Part shown: piece after piece, positions 12,440 to 27,600 of the stretch | Layout of the letters: each line of letters begins with the position of its first letter | How positions within the stretch are numbered: position 1 is the first letter of the stretch | Source: Aricia agestis | Taxonomy: Eukaryota; Arthropoda; Insecta; Lepidoptera; Lycaenidae | Assembly: GCF_905147365.1 (NCBI RefSeq) | Contig: NC_056422.1 | Span: 7,256,501-7,320,500, forward strand | Direction: 5' to 3' | Length of the DNA: 64,000 bases | Made by a program: the position numbers and the translations under genes | Notes under the pieces: model-generated | The model's database searches: none | What the model was told of the DNA's origin: nothing | What the model saw: only the letters and a program-made list of their open reading frames with translations

Positions 12440-12620
12440 GTGTTTATTCGCGTCGATCTGTCCGTCCCTCCCCCGCGGCGCCGAGAGCGGGAGTGCGTCG
12501 CACTGAGTGCTCAGTCTCGCCGTGGTCTCGCGGAGGTCGGAGTCAAAGTCGGAGTGACAATCGCGTGAATCGCATCTCGTTTTACCGCATTTTTTCGTTT
12601 TTTTTTTTCGCGCGTTCGCA
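12440..12620 (+). promoter_or_regulatory. GC/CpG-rich 5' region of the EFHD2 gene
   Basis: This short block just before the ATG at 12621 is much richer in GC and CpG than its surroundings (ccgcggcgccgagagcgg; cgcggaggtcgg) and contains a TCAGTC match to the arthropod initiator near 12511. It most likely holds the transcription start and 5' UTR. No TATA box is evident nearby. The exact start site cannot be read from the sequence. Confidence 0.4.
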
Positions 12621-15600
12621 ATGGCAGCGACCGAGGAGCTCAGCGGAATCCTCATGAGGAGGCAGGAAATTAACGATAAGCTGGAAGAGGGTGCCGAGAT
12701 CAAGCCGAAATACAAATTCGTGAACGTCTACACCGAGTTCCACGAGTTTTCAAGAAAGGAAATAAAACAATACGAGTTGACCTTCAATAAGTGAGTATTT
12801 TGCTTTTCATATTTTTTTTATTAGACGTGTGACCAAAATTTTGTCTGAAATTCGTCGTATCTTACGTAGTTTATATCCTCTTTGGTCATATTATAATATT
12901 GTGTAGGTTTCGATATTTTATTCTATTTTGTAGAATTCACATAATTATCTACCTTCATGTATCGATGTAAATTCTATTCCTTCATGTAAATCGTATAAGA
13001 ACAGGGTTTGTTTTATTTTTTTAAATTCTTGTTTAAGATTCATCGACATGTCCTTTATTAAAAGACGTTTGTGTACACATTACACAACATAATATATTAT
13101 TTTTATAAATACATCAGTACATCTCATACATCTTGTGGGAATCTTTATTCAAGTGTCGGCATTTCACAAACTTTATGTCCATCTACCCAACTGAGCTCTG
13201 CTATAATTCTTATTATCAATTTGATATCTATCTATCATTTTTTTACTTAGTATGTTATAAGTTTTAACAGCTAACCGATATGAGCTATCTAATCATTTAA
13301 TTAATACCCAGGTCATAATAATATATATCGATGAATTAAATGTAGGTAGAACATAATAAATTGAAATACAAATCGATCGCCATTATTACCATTTAAGATA
13401 AATAAAAACAATAACAGGTACATAATATCGATATTAATAATATTTAAAAGTACTTAATTAATTCCTTATTAAAGAAATTAAGTATTAGTTTACGTTTTCA
13501 TAAAACACTTTCATTCGTTCTTAACTTACATCAGAATCATTAATAAACACTTTTGATGGTAATCATTCATATTCTTTTTTTAATTTGATTCTTTATTCAT
13601 ACCGCTTTGCTGTAGAAAACTAGAAATATTAAATTTTATTGAAACTTTAAATAAATCTATACTAATATTATAAAGCGGAAGAGTTTGTTTGTTTGTTTCC
13701 ACGCGCTAATCTCAGGAACTACTGGTCCGATTTGGAAAATTCTTACAGTGTTAGATAGCCCATTTATCGAGGAAGGCTAAAGGCTATATTTTATCACGCT
13801 AAGACTTATAGGAGCGAAGAAATAGAGGAAAATGTAGAAAAAAACGGGAGGAAATTATTTGAAGGGGCTTATTTGAACGCGCTAATTTTAGGAACTACTG
13901 GTCCGATTTGAAAATTTCTTTCAGTGCAGTGTTATATTAGCCCATTAATTATCGAGGAAGGCTACAGGCGATATTTTATACGCTAACTACCGCACTCAGT
14001 GGAACATTAATTACTTAAATTTAATTAATTCCAAATTTTGACATAAGCCCCGTACATTATCTGTCAAACTCTTCATTAAATTGAAGGTTAATCTTAATTA
14101 AATGTCTGTTGAGTACGGCGGTTAGACTAATAGGAGCGAAGAAATACAGGAAAATGTGGGAAAACGGGGGAAATTATTTGAAAGGGCTTATCTCACGAAC
14201 TACTGGAGCAATTTTTCTGTTATTTGGTACAGATAAGAAGTAGACCACGTGAAGGATCATAGGCTTTTTGTGGACTACTATATATTTGTCTGTGAAATAT
14301 CTAATTTACGCGGGCGAAGCCGCGCGGAACGTCTAGTTCTTCATAATTTTATGACTGCATGAAGGGTCCCATTTACCCCTTGAGCTTTTATGGAAATATT
14401 TTTCAACATCATAATAATATTATTATTTATTATGTTGCAATGTAGTATGTATGTATTCATTTTATGCAAACAGGTATCTATCTATTTCTCAGGGGTTGAA
14501 ATTTTCAACCCCTTTTGAATATCGACCTATTCGTTACAACAACAATTTAACAACTTTGCCAAATGTTGTTGCTAATTTAACCGTTAATAATAATTAATTA
14601 TTATAACTTAGTTTACGCACGACAATTTCAAATAAATATTAAAAGTCCAACAAGTTAGGTGGTGACTGGTGCCTAGTTTTCTATACACTTAGCTTACATT
14701 CTAGTAAGACCTGCGTTTAAGTTGACATTAATTTAAATGGTAATTGCCCAGTTATTGATTTTATTAAAGATTTTTATGAGTCATTTACTACATAATATTA
14801 TGTGCATGACTCAAAGTTCCTAACTTCCTTATTTGTCAGGTTTCGAGTAAAAATATTTGTGTCACACCGAACAAACTCGATACTACGAGTATGACCATCT
14901 GTTTCCCGTTTATTCACATATTACTGCTAATTTAAGGATTCCTTAACTTTAAGAAGTGCTTGAAAATCCATCATTAATAATTGTATTTTATCGCTATATC
15001 TAATCGGAGGCCGACCAGGCCGCGGACACTTTTTGAGTAGTACTTCTGTCATATTATCTGTGTGTTGGACAGTTCGGCCTGCAATCAGTCCAACCTGATT
15101 TGACCTCCCCGTATACGAGGGCTTTTATGGGGTAAATAAATACGCGGGGTGTCCATGGCGTGATGGACCACAATTAATTAAAATTCATAATATTATTTCA
15201 ATTATCCTTGGTGCGAAAAATCTAAATAATAAAATAACAAAAAAAGGATATGGACGAACAGTCCATACACGGCCACAATTTTATAATAAAAAAAAAAAAA
15301 AAATACGCGGTATTCTTTCTAAACATACAGCACCATAATATGATGAAATTACTTAACAAATACTTCGATAACACATCCCTGATCCCAGTGAAAGTATTAG
15401 CAAATTAAATAATTAAAATCATAATGGATCTTATAAGTGATCTGACACCGTGGGAGTCGCGACAATGGGCGAGGTTTTACTTCACTTTCATAACGTACTA
15501 TATGACGCTAATTTCACTTTGTTAGTGTCGATATTGATCATGCATTGTAGACTCGTCCTCTAGTTAGGTTTTAACGTAAGTTATAACTTATAATACCTAC

Positions 15601-18600
15601 AGCTCTTATGGTTAAAAAACCCTGGATTAGATCACTATCTAATCCAGCGTTTTTTTTGCAAAATTGTATTCCAGTGCCCTTTTACATTAAATTCCAATAG
15701 TAATCCAGCGTATAATTAGTTCACTGGATTCGAATAATGTAAACCGGCATTTATCATATCGTATTCGGTCAAGAATTGCAAAAGGACGAGTAAAATGGCA
15801 AAGGGTCTCCATAACTATAACAGAAGTCACGTCAGGGGGTCACGACCTACAGCTTGAAAAACACTGACCTAGAACCTTCTTCGTTGTAGGAACTTGGAAG
15901 TCTTTTAAACACTCAAACTGCATTAAGATTTTTAACTAAAAATGTAGGAAGCAGACAAGAATCTTAGACAAACATTAAGTGGTTTGTTTAAAAAATGCTT
16001 TATGTGTCGGATGTTGACCCTAAAACAGATAAGAAAAGATTAGCGTGGCAACTGCGTGAAAGATTTAGCCAAGACTGTAGAAAGAATAAGGGTAACTTGT
16101 TTTGTTCTAATAGCTAACTGCAAAAAAGAAAGTCACCTATTCCAGAGGTTCACAAACTTCTTTGGTGGCAGAACCCTTAAAAGAAGTGACATTATTATGG
16201 CGGACACCTTAAAATAATGTTTTGTTTTTGAATAAATTATTGTTCCCATGATGACATTTACAAAAATTCATGATTATTCATATTGTATCGTTTACAAGGC
16301 CTTTTCGGAGCTCCATGGACCATGGAGCACACTTTGAGAATGGCTGGCCTTTACTTCGAAGAGGTACATTTTAACTGATGTTATTAAATAAGTGAAAATC
16401 GAATCGATTTATTCGATTGTTTCTATTATGTGTTATTATCGTACAAATTACTAGTTTCGGTTGTATTAAACTCATTTAAACGTAATTTCTAGAATTACAG
16501 TTAAACCAAACTACGTGTAGTAAAGTAGTAAATAGTAATTATAAGTTTAAAATAATAACAAATTACCTTGAGCATATTATGCTCCAAAATTCGTTTATCG
16601 TGCAGAAACCGTAAATTTTTTCCGGAAAAAAAGTATCTCTAAACTGATTTTGCTAAAAGATCTCCATACCTTTCAACAAAATCAGTTCAGCGGTTTGGGC
16701 GTGAAGACATAATAGGCAGACACTTTCAAATTCAAATTCAAATTGTTTATTTCAGACAGCACATAATTATAGTCCATATTAAAAATTATATAAATCCCAA
16801 TAAATGCACAACATAAAATACCTGATTACAAATTACGTGCATGCATTTGTGTCCATTTCTTCATGAATGGACACTCAGTGTCCATTCGACTCGCAATGAG
16901 TTGCAGGTAACTGTTGGAGCTGCCGCGTACTCTTCTCATCAGGGATGCGGATCTTTTTCGCATTATTGCAGCAAAGCTGTCCACTCCGGCGTCCGCGAAC
17001 ATCCCTGACGCGCTACAGAATCGCGGCAGCCCCATCAGTGTCCGAAACCCATTATTATATTGGACCCGCAGGGCACTAAAAGCCGTTAGCGTATGTTTGA
17101 CCCATAGGCTGCACGTATAGAATGCCTGACAGTAGGCGCGAAACAAAGTAACCTTCGCCTCTGACGTGCATTTAGCAAACCTACGAGCCAACATATTTGC
17201 CCTGACTGATAGTGCCCTTCGTTCCCTCGACATGTCCAGGTCATCAGCAAGCGACTCGGTGATCCAGTGGCCCAGGTACTTTACTCTCTCGACTCTTCTG
17301 AGCGGCTCGTTGTTCAGAGTCACGCTCGGCATTGAGTAACTCTTGGTTCCCGCCTTGAACACGATTATCTCGCTCTTGTCAGTATTGTACCTGAGCCCAT
17401 GCGCCTCCGCATAGCGCTCGCATATTCTTAATAGACGCCTAAGGGCACTGACAGATGGGCTCAGCAGCACCATGTCATCAGCGTAACTTATGCTATTGAT
17501 GCATTTACCATCAATAGAGCACCCCACCCCGGTACTGCTGAGCTCCCTGATCAAAGAATCCATGTATAGGTTGAAGAGCCGAGGAGAGGTTCGTCCACCC
17601 TGTCGAACTCCACTCTTCAACCTATACATCTCCGAGCTCGCCCCGGGCCAACGTACATAATTAGTTTGGTTGTTATACCAAAATTTAAAAATTGAGATGA
17701 TCTCGGGGGGAATATTAGTTCTATTTGACATTTTTTGCCACAGCTTATCGTACTGGACCAGTTCGAAAGCTTTGGAAAGGTCTAAGAATACTTTCCAATT
17801 TATAATATTAAAGTAAAAAATATAATATTATAAGTAATGTAATCTCAAGTTTGTATTTTTTATTGTTTAACTATGACTACCTAGTCATGGCAACAGCTGG
17901 GCACCACCACATTACGTACCCTCTACGCAAATAATAACTGGTAATTCCAAGTAATTAGAACAACATAGTGAATCATAAATTCCCCCCTCAATAATTATGT
18001 ATTTATTTACTTTTATAGTAGCAGATCAGTCATAGTGGCATGGCACGTAAATCGCGAATTACTCACCTTTACGTGTTTCATTCACTAATGTGACTCATAT
18101 CATATTTTACTCACTTCACCTCATTTTTTATGAGTTAAACTTTGTGAATTATTGTAATATTTTGCCCCGTAGTCTTCGTCATGGAAAGTAGTCTTTGTCC
18201 CGGAATTGAGTTTGAATATATCAATAACGAGCTTTTGCCCGCGGCTTCGCTCGCGTTAAGAAGTATTATTATATACAAACTTTCATCCCCTATTTGAACC
18301 CCTTGGGGTTGGAATTTATCAAAATCCTTTCTTAGCGTATGCCTACGTTATAACATCTACCTGCATGCCAAATTTCAGCCCGATCCGTCCAGTGGTTTGG
18401 GCTGTGCGTTGATAGATCACTATGTCAATCAGTCAGTCACCTTTGAGTTTTATATATCTAGAAGATTAATTATCAATCGAAATAAATAAATAAAATAAAA
18501 TGTCGTTTCCTCCAATTGATTGATTACGATGCGAAACGTTATACCGAGTTTATCAAACGGAAGAGTAGCAGGAAGCGACATAATATCAATATACTTACCA

Positions 18601-21600
18601 CCAAATCTCTGACTCATTCACACAACATATTGTAGAGCACATTGCGAGTTGCGACAATTTCCAATACCACAATTCAGTACCTATACTAAGACTGGGTTGC
18701 ACCAACTAACTTTAACTTTAACTGTAAATTTAACTTTATTTTTAACTTTAACTTCAATGCAAAATGTCAAATCTTTGGTTAAAGTTAAAAATGGACGCCA
18801 TCAAGACGCCATATTTAACCATAACCATAGAGCTCGACAAGGTTTTAAATGCATGTGGCGAAAAAAGGAACTAACGCTGTCATCATACAAAAACCGCCAT
18901 TTTTGACAGTTCTCCTTTACCAGCAGCGCCCCCGCCCACGCACATTTATAACCTTGTTGGATCAGCTGTCATCTGTCAATTTCTCCGGGCAAAGTTAAAG
19001 ATAAAGTTAAAGTTTAATTTACCTTAACTATAACCATAAATTTAACTTTACCCACGCCTCTGGTGCAACCCAGTCTTAGTTTGCTAATCCCTAAATATAG
19101 GTAAATGTTAAGAGGAAAGACACCAATTTTCCTTAAAGTTAGACAACGTAATTAGCACAGCTTATAGTTCCACATCGCTTAATTGCTTGTTTAATAGTAG
19201 ACTAGCAAAAATATTTCTGGTCGCTTATATCATCGTGTCTTTACATCGGGCTATGATGGATAGGCTTGAAGAGGTAACGGAAAGACAGACACGCTATTAT
19301 AATATTAGTATGGATATGCCCCCTTTACACGTATTCGCCAATCGCCTTATTTGTCAATCATGGGTCAAGTTAATGTTTATCATATCAAACAATGGGAAGT
19401 AACGTGTAACATTCAAAGTGAAAAATTGCAGCAGGATGGTTAGAGGGGAACACTGAACAGCAAGCTAACTACATAATAAACATAACGGCCACGTTGTAAA
19501 TTGTCACCTTGGACGACATGAACAGTGAACACATAATATTATGATATGAAGCTATAAGTAGTTCAAAGTTCAAATCACAGGACGAGCTACAAAATTTCTG
19601 ATTTATGTAAGAAACTATTAGAATAGCGTTGATCAAAGAAAATTTGTTTATCGTCCTGCACGATAAACGAATTTTCTTTGATCAACGCTACATTTTTCCG
19701 GGATAAAAAGTATCCTATGTCCTTTCCCGGGACCCAAAGTTTCTATGCATCATCATCCTTGAAGGATAAGATCGCCATCCAAGTCAATTTTAAACCAACA
19801 AGAGTGTGACAACAATACGAGTATAATATGAACTGAGATTTTTACCTCGACATGCATAGATTGTAGATTTCACATTCAGTTTCTAGAACGTACATTGCTT
19901 TGTACATTTACTCTCAACTTCTAGGTCTTTGTACCTTGACACAAAATATTAAACGACCTTTATTATCAACGACAACTTGTCTGCGTTTGGGCAGAAATAC
20001 GATTTTCTTTCGGGATTTAAGAGGATACACCAAGGGCTAGAGATGTGAAAAACACTTGTATTTGTAAAATCTATTGCTGTCTCCCTAGCCTCAAGCCTCA
20101 AGCAAATCGCGATAGAGACAACTGCAGCAAAGAACAGAAAATGAACGATTCGTTGTCCCCTGATTTCTTCTCAAAAACTTAACCGATTTAATTACTTTTT
20201 TCATTAAAAATTAAAGCAAGGGTAGCCAAATATGTTTTCTGAATGTTTGAACACAGCGGAAAAACTGGCCATTTTTTTGGATTTTTGAACGTTAATATCT
20301 TTTTTAATAATTAAACTATGAAAAGAAAGAAAACATAGGGACATGCTAATAGTGGCCACAGATATTCAGGAAAAAATTATAACTCTACCGGGCACCGGCA
20401 TTATCCAGGAAGGAAACAGGGGACAATGTTTGTATAGAAAAACGGCCGTAGTGTCTCCTCCCCCAAACATCAAGTTGCTAAGAAAATATCTTGCTATTTG
20501 CTAATTACTTTGACATTGGTGTCGACTCTACAATAATAAAGAATATTGAGTCATCGGTCGCGACTCGCGATATTGTAAAATAAAGTCGCACGTACTTTGA
20601 TAATATTATCATATGAACGGTTTTTATATCAATAAACTTGTTTATAATATTCTGAATCACTAGCCATTTCGATTAATCGTATTTCCACTTAAGAAACAAG
20701 TCATAAGTCGTACCAAACGTGACAGTACGAGGATCAATTTCAAAATTATTACGGTTCCTTCTTATTAAATACTACGGAATCTAAAGCGTAACATAAGGAA
20801 AGAGAATTAAAAAGGAGGGCGCCACAATTATGGGGAGGTCGTTACTAGCACATCGTATCCAGCATTGTAGCACTTTAAGACCTAGGTAATAGGTAATATG
20901 TCTCAAAGTGCTACAAATAATATGAATTATACATGCGGGAACAGCTTAGGTACGGGTTTCATACAAAAATGTCCCTTCTTTTTTGCGTGACGCAACGGAA
21001 TGTGAAGACATGGATGATGGAAGGCTCTAGATGGCTCTAGACTCTAGAGTCTAGACTCTAGGCATTTGTCAGCCATTGAAAAGAAACTACAATCGATACT
21101 AAAACCATTAAAACCTGCGAAGCAAGGCGTTTCTCCTTGGAATTCCTATTGTGAAGTTGCCGTTGGTAATATTTAGTGTCCGACCGAAGCTTCGGCTTCG
21201 GCTTCAGCGGCCGAAGCCTTCGGCCAAAAAAACCACCTTCGGCGAAACCTTCGGCTTCGGCCTAAAACCCGGCCGAAGCCGAAGCTTTGCCGAAGGTCCG
21301 AGCAACCGTCGAAATTGAACGAAAGACTGAGTGAGTCGTGAGAGAGCGACAGACCGGCCGTGTATGCGGAGGCCACTGGGAGTCACTGTCAAATACAATA
21401 AACAAACACTAACTTCTTAATAAATAATTTAATTTTTTATTGAGAAGTTACTGTTTGTTTATTTTATTTTTTTAGTCTAGTTTCGGTCTAGTCGAGTAAA
21501 ACAAAGACTGATTGATTGGTCTAATTATTGTTATTTGTGAAATAATTAAGAAATTATTATTTTTACAATAGTACAGTCAATTAAGAAATTTAAAAAAACC

Positions 21601-24600
21601 CCCGCCAAACAACTTTAAAAAGTAATGAAATAATATATTTTACTGACTTTAAGTTTAAATGATTCCTAAGTGTAAAGTGATATTTTAGTCCATAATTGTT
21701 GTCACGTTGTGTCGGGGGCTGAGAGCAATTCCAAAGCTTTTATTTCGTTATAGAACTTTATTGACACAACGCATCGTTTTTAAGGTATTAGCCAAAATCT
21801 AAAAATTGAGATTTTGTCACCCTCCCTTACCTCCGGCTCACCTACTAGACGTCAGGACTTTTAGTGTTTTGTCCCTAAGCACCCTGAATAAGTTCCAGTA
21901 GAAATCGCTTAGGTTCCCGCTCACGCACTCAACGACTACAAAATATAATTAATAAATAAATCACAAAATCACAAGCTTTTATTACTATCTCTAAATCAAC
22001 TTCTATATGAAACAGTCAATATAGAGGTAAACCAATATTGTCAATATTGAAGTTTTGAAATAAATTTAATATTCATTGTAGCTTATAGAAAATTTTGAAC
22101 AAAATTAATTACTGAGAGTCGAGATTAAGATTATAAACCTTTGGCTTCGGCTTCGGCCGAAGGTTGTGGCGATTGCCGATTAATCGGCTTCGGCTTCGGC
22201 TTCGGCCAAAAATAGACCTTCGGTCGGACACTAGTAATATCAGAGCTTGTCCGTTGATTAGTTTGCCTATTTTTTTATAAGTAAAAGGCACATTTTTTTA
22301 TAAGTAATAAGGACCCTCTTCACGTTAAGCCATGATGGATAACCATGATTGCCGCCTTGATTGCTGCTATTATTGTGTAACCTGTCTCCAGTGCGCACTA
22401 TCGGAATCATAGGCACTAAAATACTGATATTCGAGATTGGTAAATAGTGACTACGTAACTTATACATAATATAATATATTTGTAGTTAATCAGGGTAAGT
22501 TTGGACACAGGGTAAGTCCGAATAATTCAAGTTTACGCAAAATTAAACTACACTTACGGTACGGTACTACAGTTCGCGGTTGCAGTGCGGTATGGGCTAT
22601 GGCGTATATTATGCTCGTAACGCCAGGCAAAACACTAACTAATTTATTGATAAGTTGATTTTTCCGGACTTAGGTACCCTGTGTCCGAACTTCGAACTTA
22701 CCCTGATTACCCTTATATGCCCCTTTACAGGGAAATCGCTTATATAAATAATAATGTGTCCATCATGTTGACACGTGGGAAGGACGTTTTATCTTGTGAC
22801 TTGTATACGTACGTGGCATGAAACTTCTTGTACCAATGATTGAAATTCATACGCGGTATAATGTTGTAACGCCTTCGCGAACCATGGCGAATCATTTGCA
22901 AAATTGCATGTATCAAGTATCAACTAAGTGGGTTACATTTGAATATTACACATTTTAAGATTTATAAATTCACGTTTGATATACTTAACAGAATTATATC
23001 TTAATATATAACAGAATTATATAGTTCAGGGGTTTTCTAAACTTTTTAGATGATGAAACACCTAATATTATGGACTTAGCTTTTATTTATAGAACACCAA
23101 CTGGCATGCAATCTTTCTCCTGTTACTACTAATAATTATTTACTACTAACTACATTTTATATTTCAATTTAGATGACGCCCGCGTTCTATCGGACTATGT
23201 TCTTCCCCGGAATTCAAAGCAATACCAAATTTCAGCAAAATCAGTTCAGCGGTTAGGGTGTTAAGAGGTATTAACAGACAAACATACAAACTTTCGCATT
23301 CATAATAATATTAGTATTTACAGATAATAATCATTGTTTACTTACTGAAAAGATTTTTTTGGCAAATGCCGATGATTTTTTCACGGAAACTCATTTCTGT
23401 GAATCTCAGTTTGGAAATCTCTATCTGGCTTATAATTACATAATTTAACCTGTCAATAGTTTAAAAACCCCGCATTGCGACTGTTCGTCCCAAAACAGTT
23501 CGCTCCCGCAGCGCTCTACAAATATCACGCTAGCTTTTCATAAAAGTATTTATGGATTAAGGTGTGGTAAAATCAATTAAAGCTGATATTTTAGGCAAAA
23601 GATCAACTTATAGTAATACACATAAAGGCGTAAAAAATAATTGTGCTCAAAAAAAGACAAGACAACCCTGGAAAACTTATACTGAGTCCAAAGCTGGCCA
23701 CGAAATTGCTAAATTTTGACATTCAATTTAAAGTTTTATGGCTTTGTGAACTCAAGTATGGTGTACCGTTATAGTCAGCGGGTTCGGGGCAGCGCCAACA
23801 GCCTCCTGAGGACAGTAGCGGAGAGACTGGATGTGGACAGTGCTATGATGCAGCACTGGACTCGCGTCCACCTAGTTAAAGACACTAATATCACGTATAA
23901 TAGTTATATTATACGTGATATTGTGCTGTCCCATAATATATAATTATTTGTAATGTTGTATTCTTAATAACATAGTATTTAAGTAAAATGTTCACTAACA
24001 CTATATGGTCACAGACCGAAATAAAAACGTTTTATTTTATTTTATTTATAGTCGAACTCATAATTGGAGCAAAGCCAGGATATGAATATCCTAAACATCG
24101 CCTGAATAACAAAACCAACTTATTATACCAGCCACGCGCGAAACCAAATTGATTCTTGCATTGAGGTCGGACGAACTAGGTTACAATAAAATATGACCTA
24201 AAATCGCCCGGCCTATTTGCACTAATTAATGTTTTGTTACTCCGAAAAAAAAAGAACAGTACGAAAAGAATTCCATGAGAACAATATTTTTGTGTGAAGA
24301 AAGGCCTCAGGTCCCAGCTCTTTATGTAGGGTGAAGAGAAGTCCACACCTGTGGTGATTTTCTGTTCTTTTAATAGAACTTTTGTCGTGTTGTCTCTATC
24401 GCGCTCTGCGGTGGGAGACTTGAGATTGGTGAGACAGCAATACATTTTCAAATACCTACCTATTTTCAATTTCTCTCGCCCTCGGTGTATCCTCTTAAGG
24501 TCGGCACCTTAAGAGGATATTGGCAGCGAGCGGCAAAAAGCAACCGCAGACGACGTGTCGCAGAGACACTACTGGTTTAGTATGTATTTCTATGCAATAC

Positions 24601-27600
24601 GTCCTTCGCAGCTAGCGACACGAAGTTAGCTTCACTTCATAGAAATACATAGAAAACAGTAGTGTCGCGACGACACGTCTGCTGCTTCATGTAGCCGGCT
24701 TCCAACTTGTACCAATTATACGATTGGTAGCCATGATGGCAAAGCGAAAAGCTAGTAGGAATTTGAGAGACCATGACCACCACCACCATTGATCAGAATG
24801 CAAGAGTGAAGCCGATGAGTTGATTATGTAGTGGAGCGGTATTGACTTTACATAATTACTATTGGCTACATAGAAACATAAAATAATTATTTTTCAAACA
24901 ATTACGCAATAGTAGTGACATAATGTTTAGTACCATTAACCATACATATTACAATATGGAGTAGGATTGGAAAGTTACTTAAAATGCTGAAAACAAGTTG
25001 GCGATTTTATAAAAGTACCTTTCCTTAGATTCTCGAACAGGTTTGTGTTATAAGAATGTACTTCCTTATTAAAACTATCAAAATAAGGAAAGAAAGTGAT
25101 ATAACTTTCATTACTGGGTATATGTAGGTATGTAGAAATAAGGCAAAGAATTCTATTTGAAATAAGATACTATTAAAAGTAATGTACTAGTAATATTTAT
25201 TTCAAATTTTAATTTCGATCACGGCTTCCCATAGGCAAAACCTTTGCCTATGGGAAGATTTTGAATGCAAGGACTTTAGAAAGAAGCCACGGCCGTATAT
25301 GCAGCTCTGAAAGACGAAAAATTTTCACTTTTGTATGGACAAGGGCCCGAGCGTCACGAGTTTCCCCATACAAAAGTGAAAATTTTTGGTCCTTCAGCGC
25401 TGTTACTTTCACAGTGAACTCTACAAGGAACACGTACACACCCTAAAGTATTATCACTTATTTCTGTTACACCCTGTAGAAATCCGACGTGATAACGCTT
25501 ATGTTATGCTTCGCCAAGTGAGGTAACCGGAAGTCTAATGGGGTTCCGAGACGAACAGGCAGCTTGGCGCCAAGCACGTAGACTTCAAGCAAAAAATCAC
25601 ATCAAGCGCGGAGAAAGAGCATATACATGGGCGTACCGAGGGGGGAGAAAGAGCATATACATGGGCGTACCGAGGGGGGGGGGGCAGGGGGGGGCATTTT
25701 TTGCCATTTGTTTGCAATACAATATTTTTAAAACTAAAAAATATTAATTTATTATTCTTTAAACACCTAGCTTATAAAAATCTGATTTGCTCCCCCCCCC
25801 TCTGGCCCAGAACCTGGGTACGCCCATGAGCATATATGTATAAACGCTTGACTCAAGCATGAAGCTAACATTGTAAACGGCCAATATACTTGAAGCAAGC
25901 AAAACGTACTTGCCACCAAGCTGCTTGTTCGTCTCGGAACCCCATAAAAGGGGGAAACATTTTAAGGGCAGCAAAACGAAATGAAACTCACAGTACTGCA
26001 GTTTATAAGTTGTGCTGTACTTCTTTGGTGTTGCCAGTGGCCATGGCTATAGTAGTACATATAGAAATAGACCATTAAAGGTGTTCCGTCTGCCCGTTTC
26101 CCGGTACAATACAATAATAATTGAATACCTAGCCTGTCTTTTAATACAATTCTGAAACTGCAACACAGTGTCTAATTAGTATTTACTGACAATGATAACA
26201 ACTAACAAATAACAATAGCAAGGCCTTAAAACAAAAAAACTACGCTTTCGTGCATTTGTAAACCAAATACCTTTAGCTAGAATTCCTTAGCTTGCGTAAC
26301 TATGGCGAAATTAGGATTGCAATCCGGATACTTCGAAATCCGGATAATCCGGATTTTTTGGGTCCTTGAAAAATCCGGATTTTTAAATTTCAAAATCTGG
26401 ATTTTCGGTTTTTTCAAATAGTAGTTAAAATTATGAAATAGAAGCTTTTACTTTATATAAAATTAATTTAAATGTATCGTGTAATATCTGACATACAAAT
26501 TCACATTTGTTTAAAGGCGCTATCACAACTCAGCGTTGTCTACACGTACCAAAGTCGGAATTTCGTATGTCTAATATTCCATTGTGTAGTTATTTGGTGG
26601 TTGTAATTACATTTCTTTACATTTTTCATTTTATTTAAAAGAAATAAGGACATATAAATTATCATTGTTTACGTAACCAATGCTGATTTGTGATTATGTC
26701 AAATTAAATAAAGGAATATAGTAAGTTTATAATAAAACGAAATTTGATTTAAAGTTTAAATTATTATTTTAAGTCACTATTCTGTGCAATAGCCTATATA
26801 TAAATATACTATCCAATTGCTGGGCAAAGGCACCGCCCGAATCTTTCACTTATCTTGCTCCAGCGTCACCGTTAACCAGCCCAGCTGATATGCCTCCAGT
26901 TGGCAGTTTTTAAAGTCTTCGCAATCCTTGGTTCCTCATTGGTAAATGGTTACGCAACCGCTGACGAGTTGGCTAGTAAGGAAAAAATAGAATCCTTGCC
27001 TGGAACTGGACAATGTAAAACTTAACAAGCACCTATACAGGATAGGTGTTAATAGCATTACGATCTGCAGATTCTGTGACACACCTATTCAGCTTCTACT
27101 TGCCTCAACTCCTCTACTACAGAGCAAAAACTCTCCTAATTTACTAAAGAGGAAAATTGTGGCGCCAATCCCAATCACATCGTTAAATTGATGAGCAGCA
27201 CTGGGTTGGGGACGGTACTCTAATATGAAGGAGTCACAATTAGATCCTCAAGGATCGTCGTAACATCAGGATTACAGTGATCTGCCTTCGGAGGAAAAAA
27301 AAACACCTCCAGAGCATAGCGCTATCTTTAGATATCCACTCAGTCGATATCCAGCCTAGTTTTATGTAGACAACGTGACCAGCCCAATGCCACTTTAGCC
27401 TGGCCGTCTTGATTCCTACGTCTCTGATTCTAGTTTAGGAGCACATTAAGTTTTTTTTGTTTTGTTGAGACTTGAGCTCTATTGCTCTTTGGCAGACCCC
27501 GAGTTGGAAGTTTTGTAAATCGTAAATCGGCCAATGATAGAGTTTGCGCATTGTTGGTTATGACGAGTGAAATACACATATCAATTATCAACAAGTCAGG

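Noticed and set aside
16146..16350. Complete hAT MITE (cagaggttcacaaacttc ... gagaatggctgg)
   Set aside because: The tips resemble the family but the flanking 8-mers do not agree; kept only as a probable relic.
21173..21398. Two open frames on minus rich in Ala/Glu/Phe/Arg
   Set aside because: They translate the CCGAAG repeats of the hAT-type element end.
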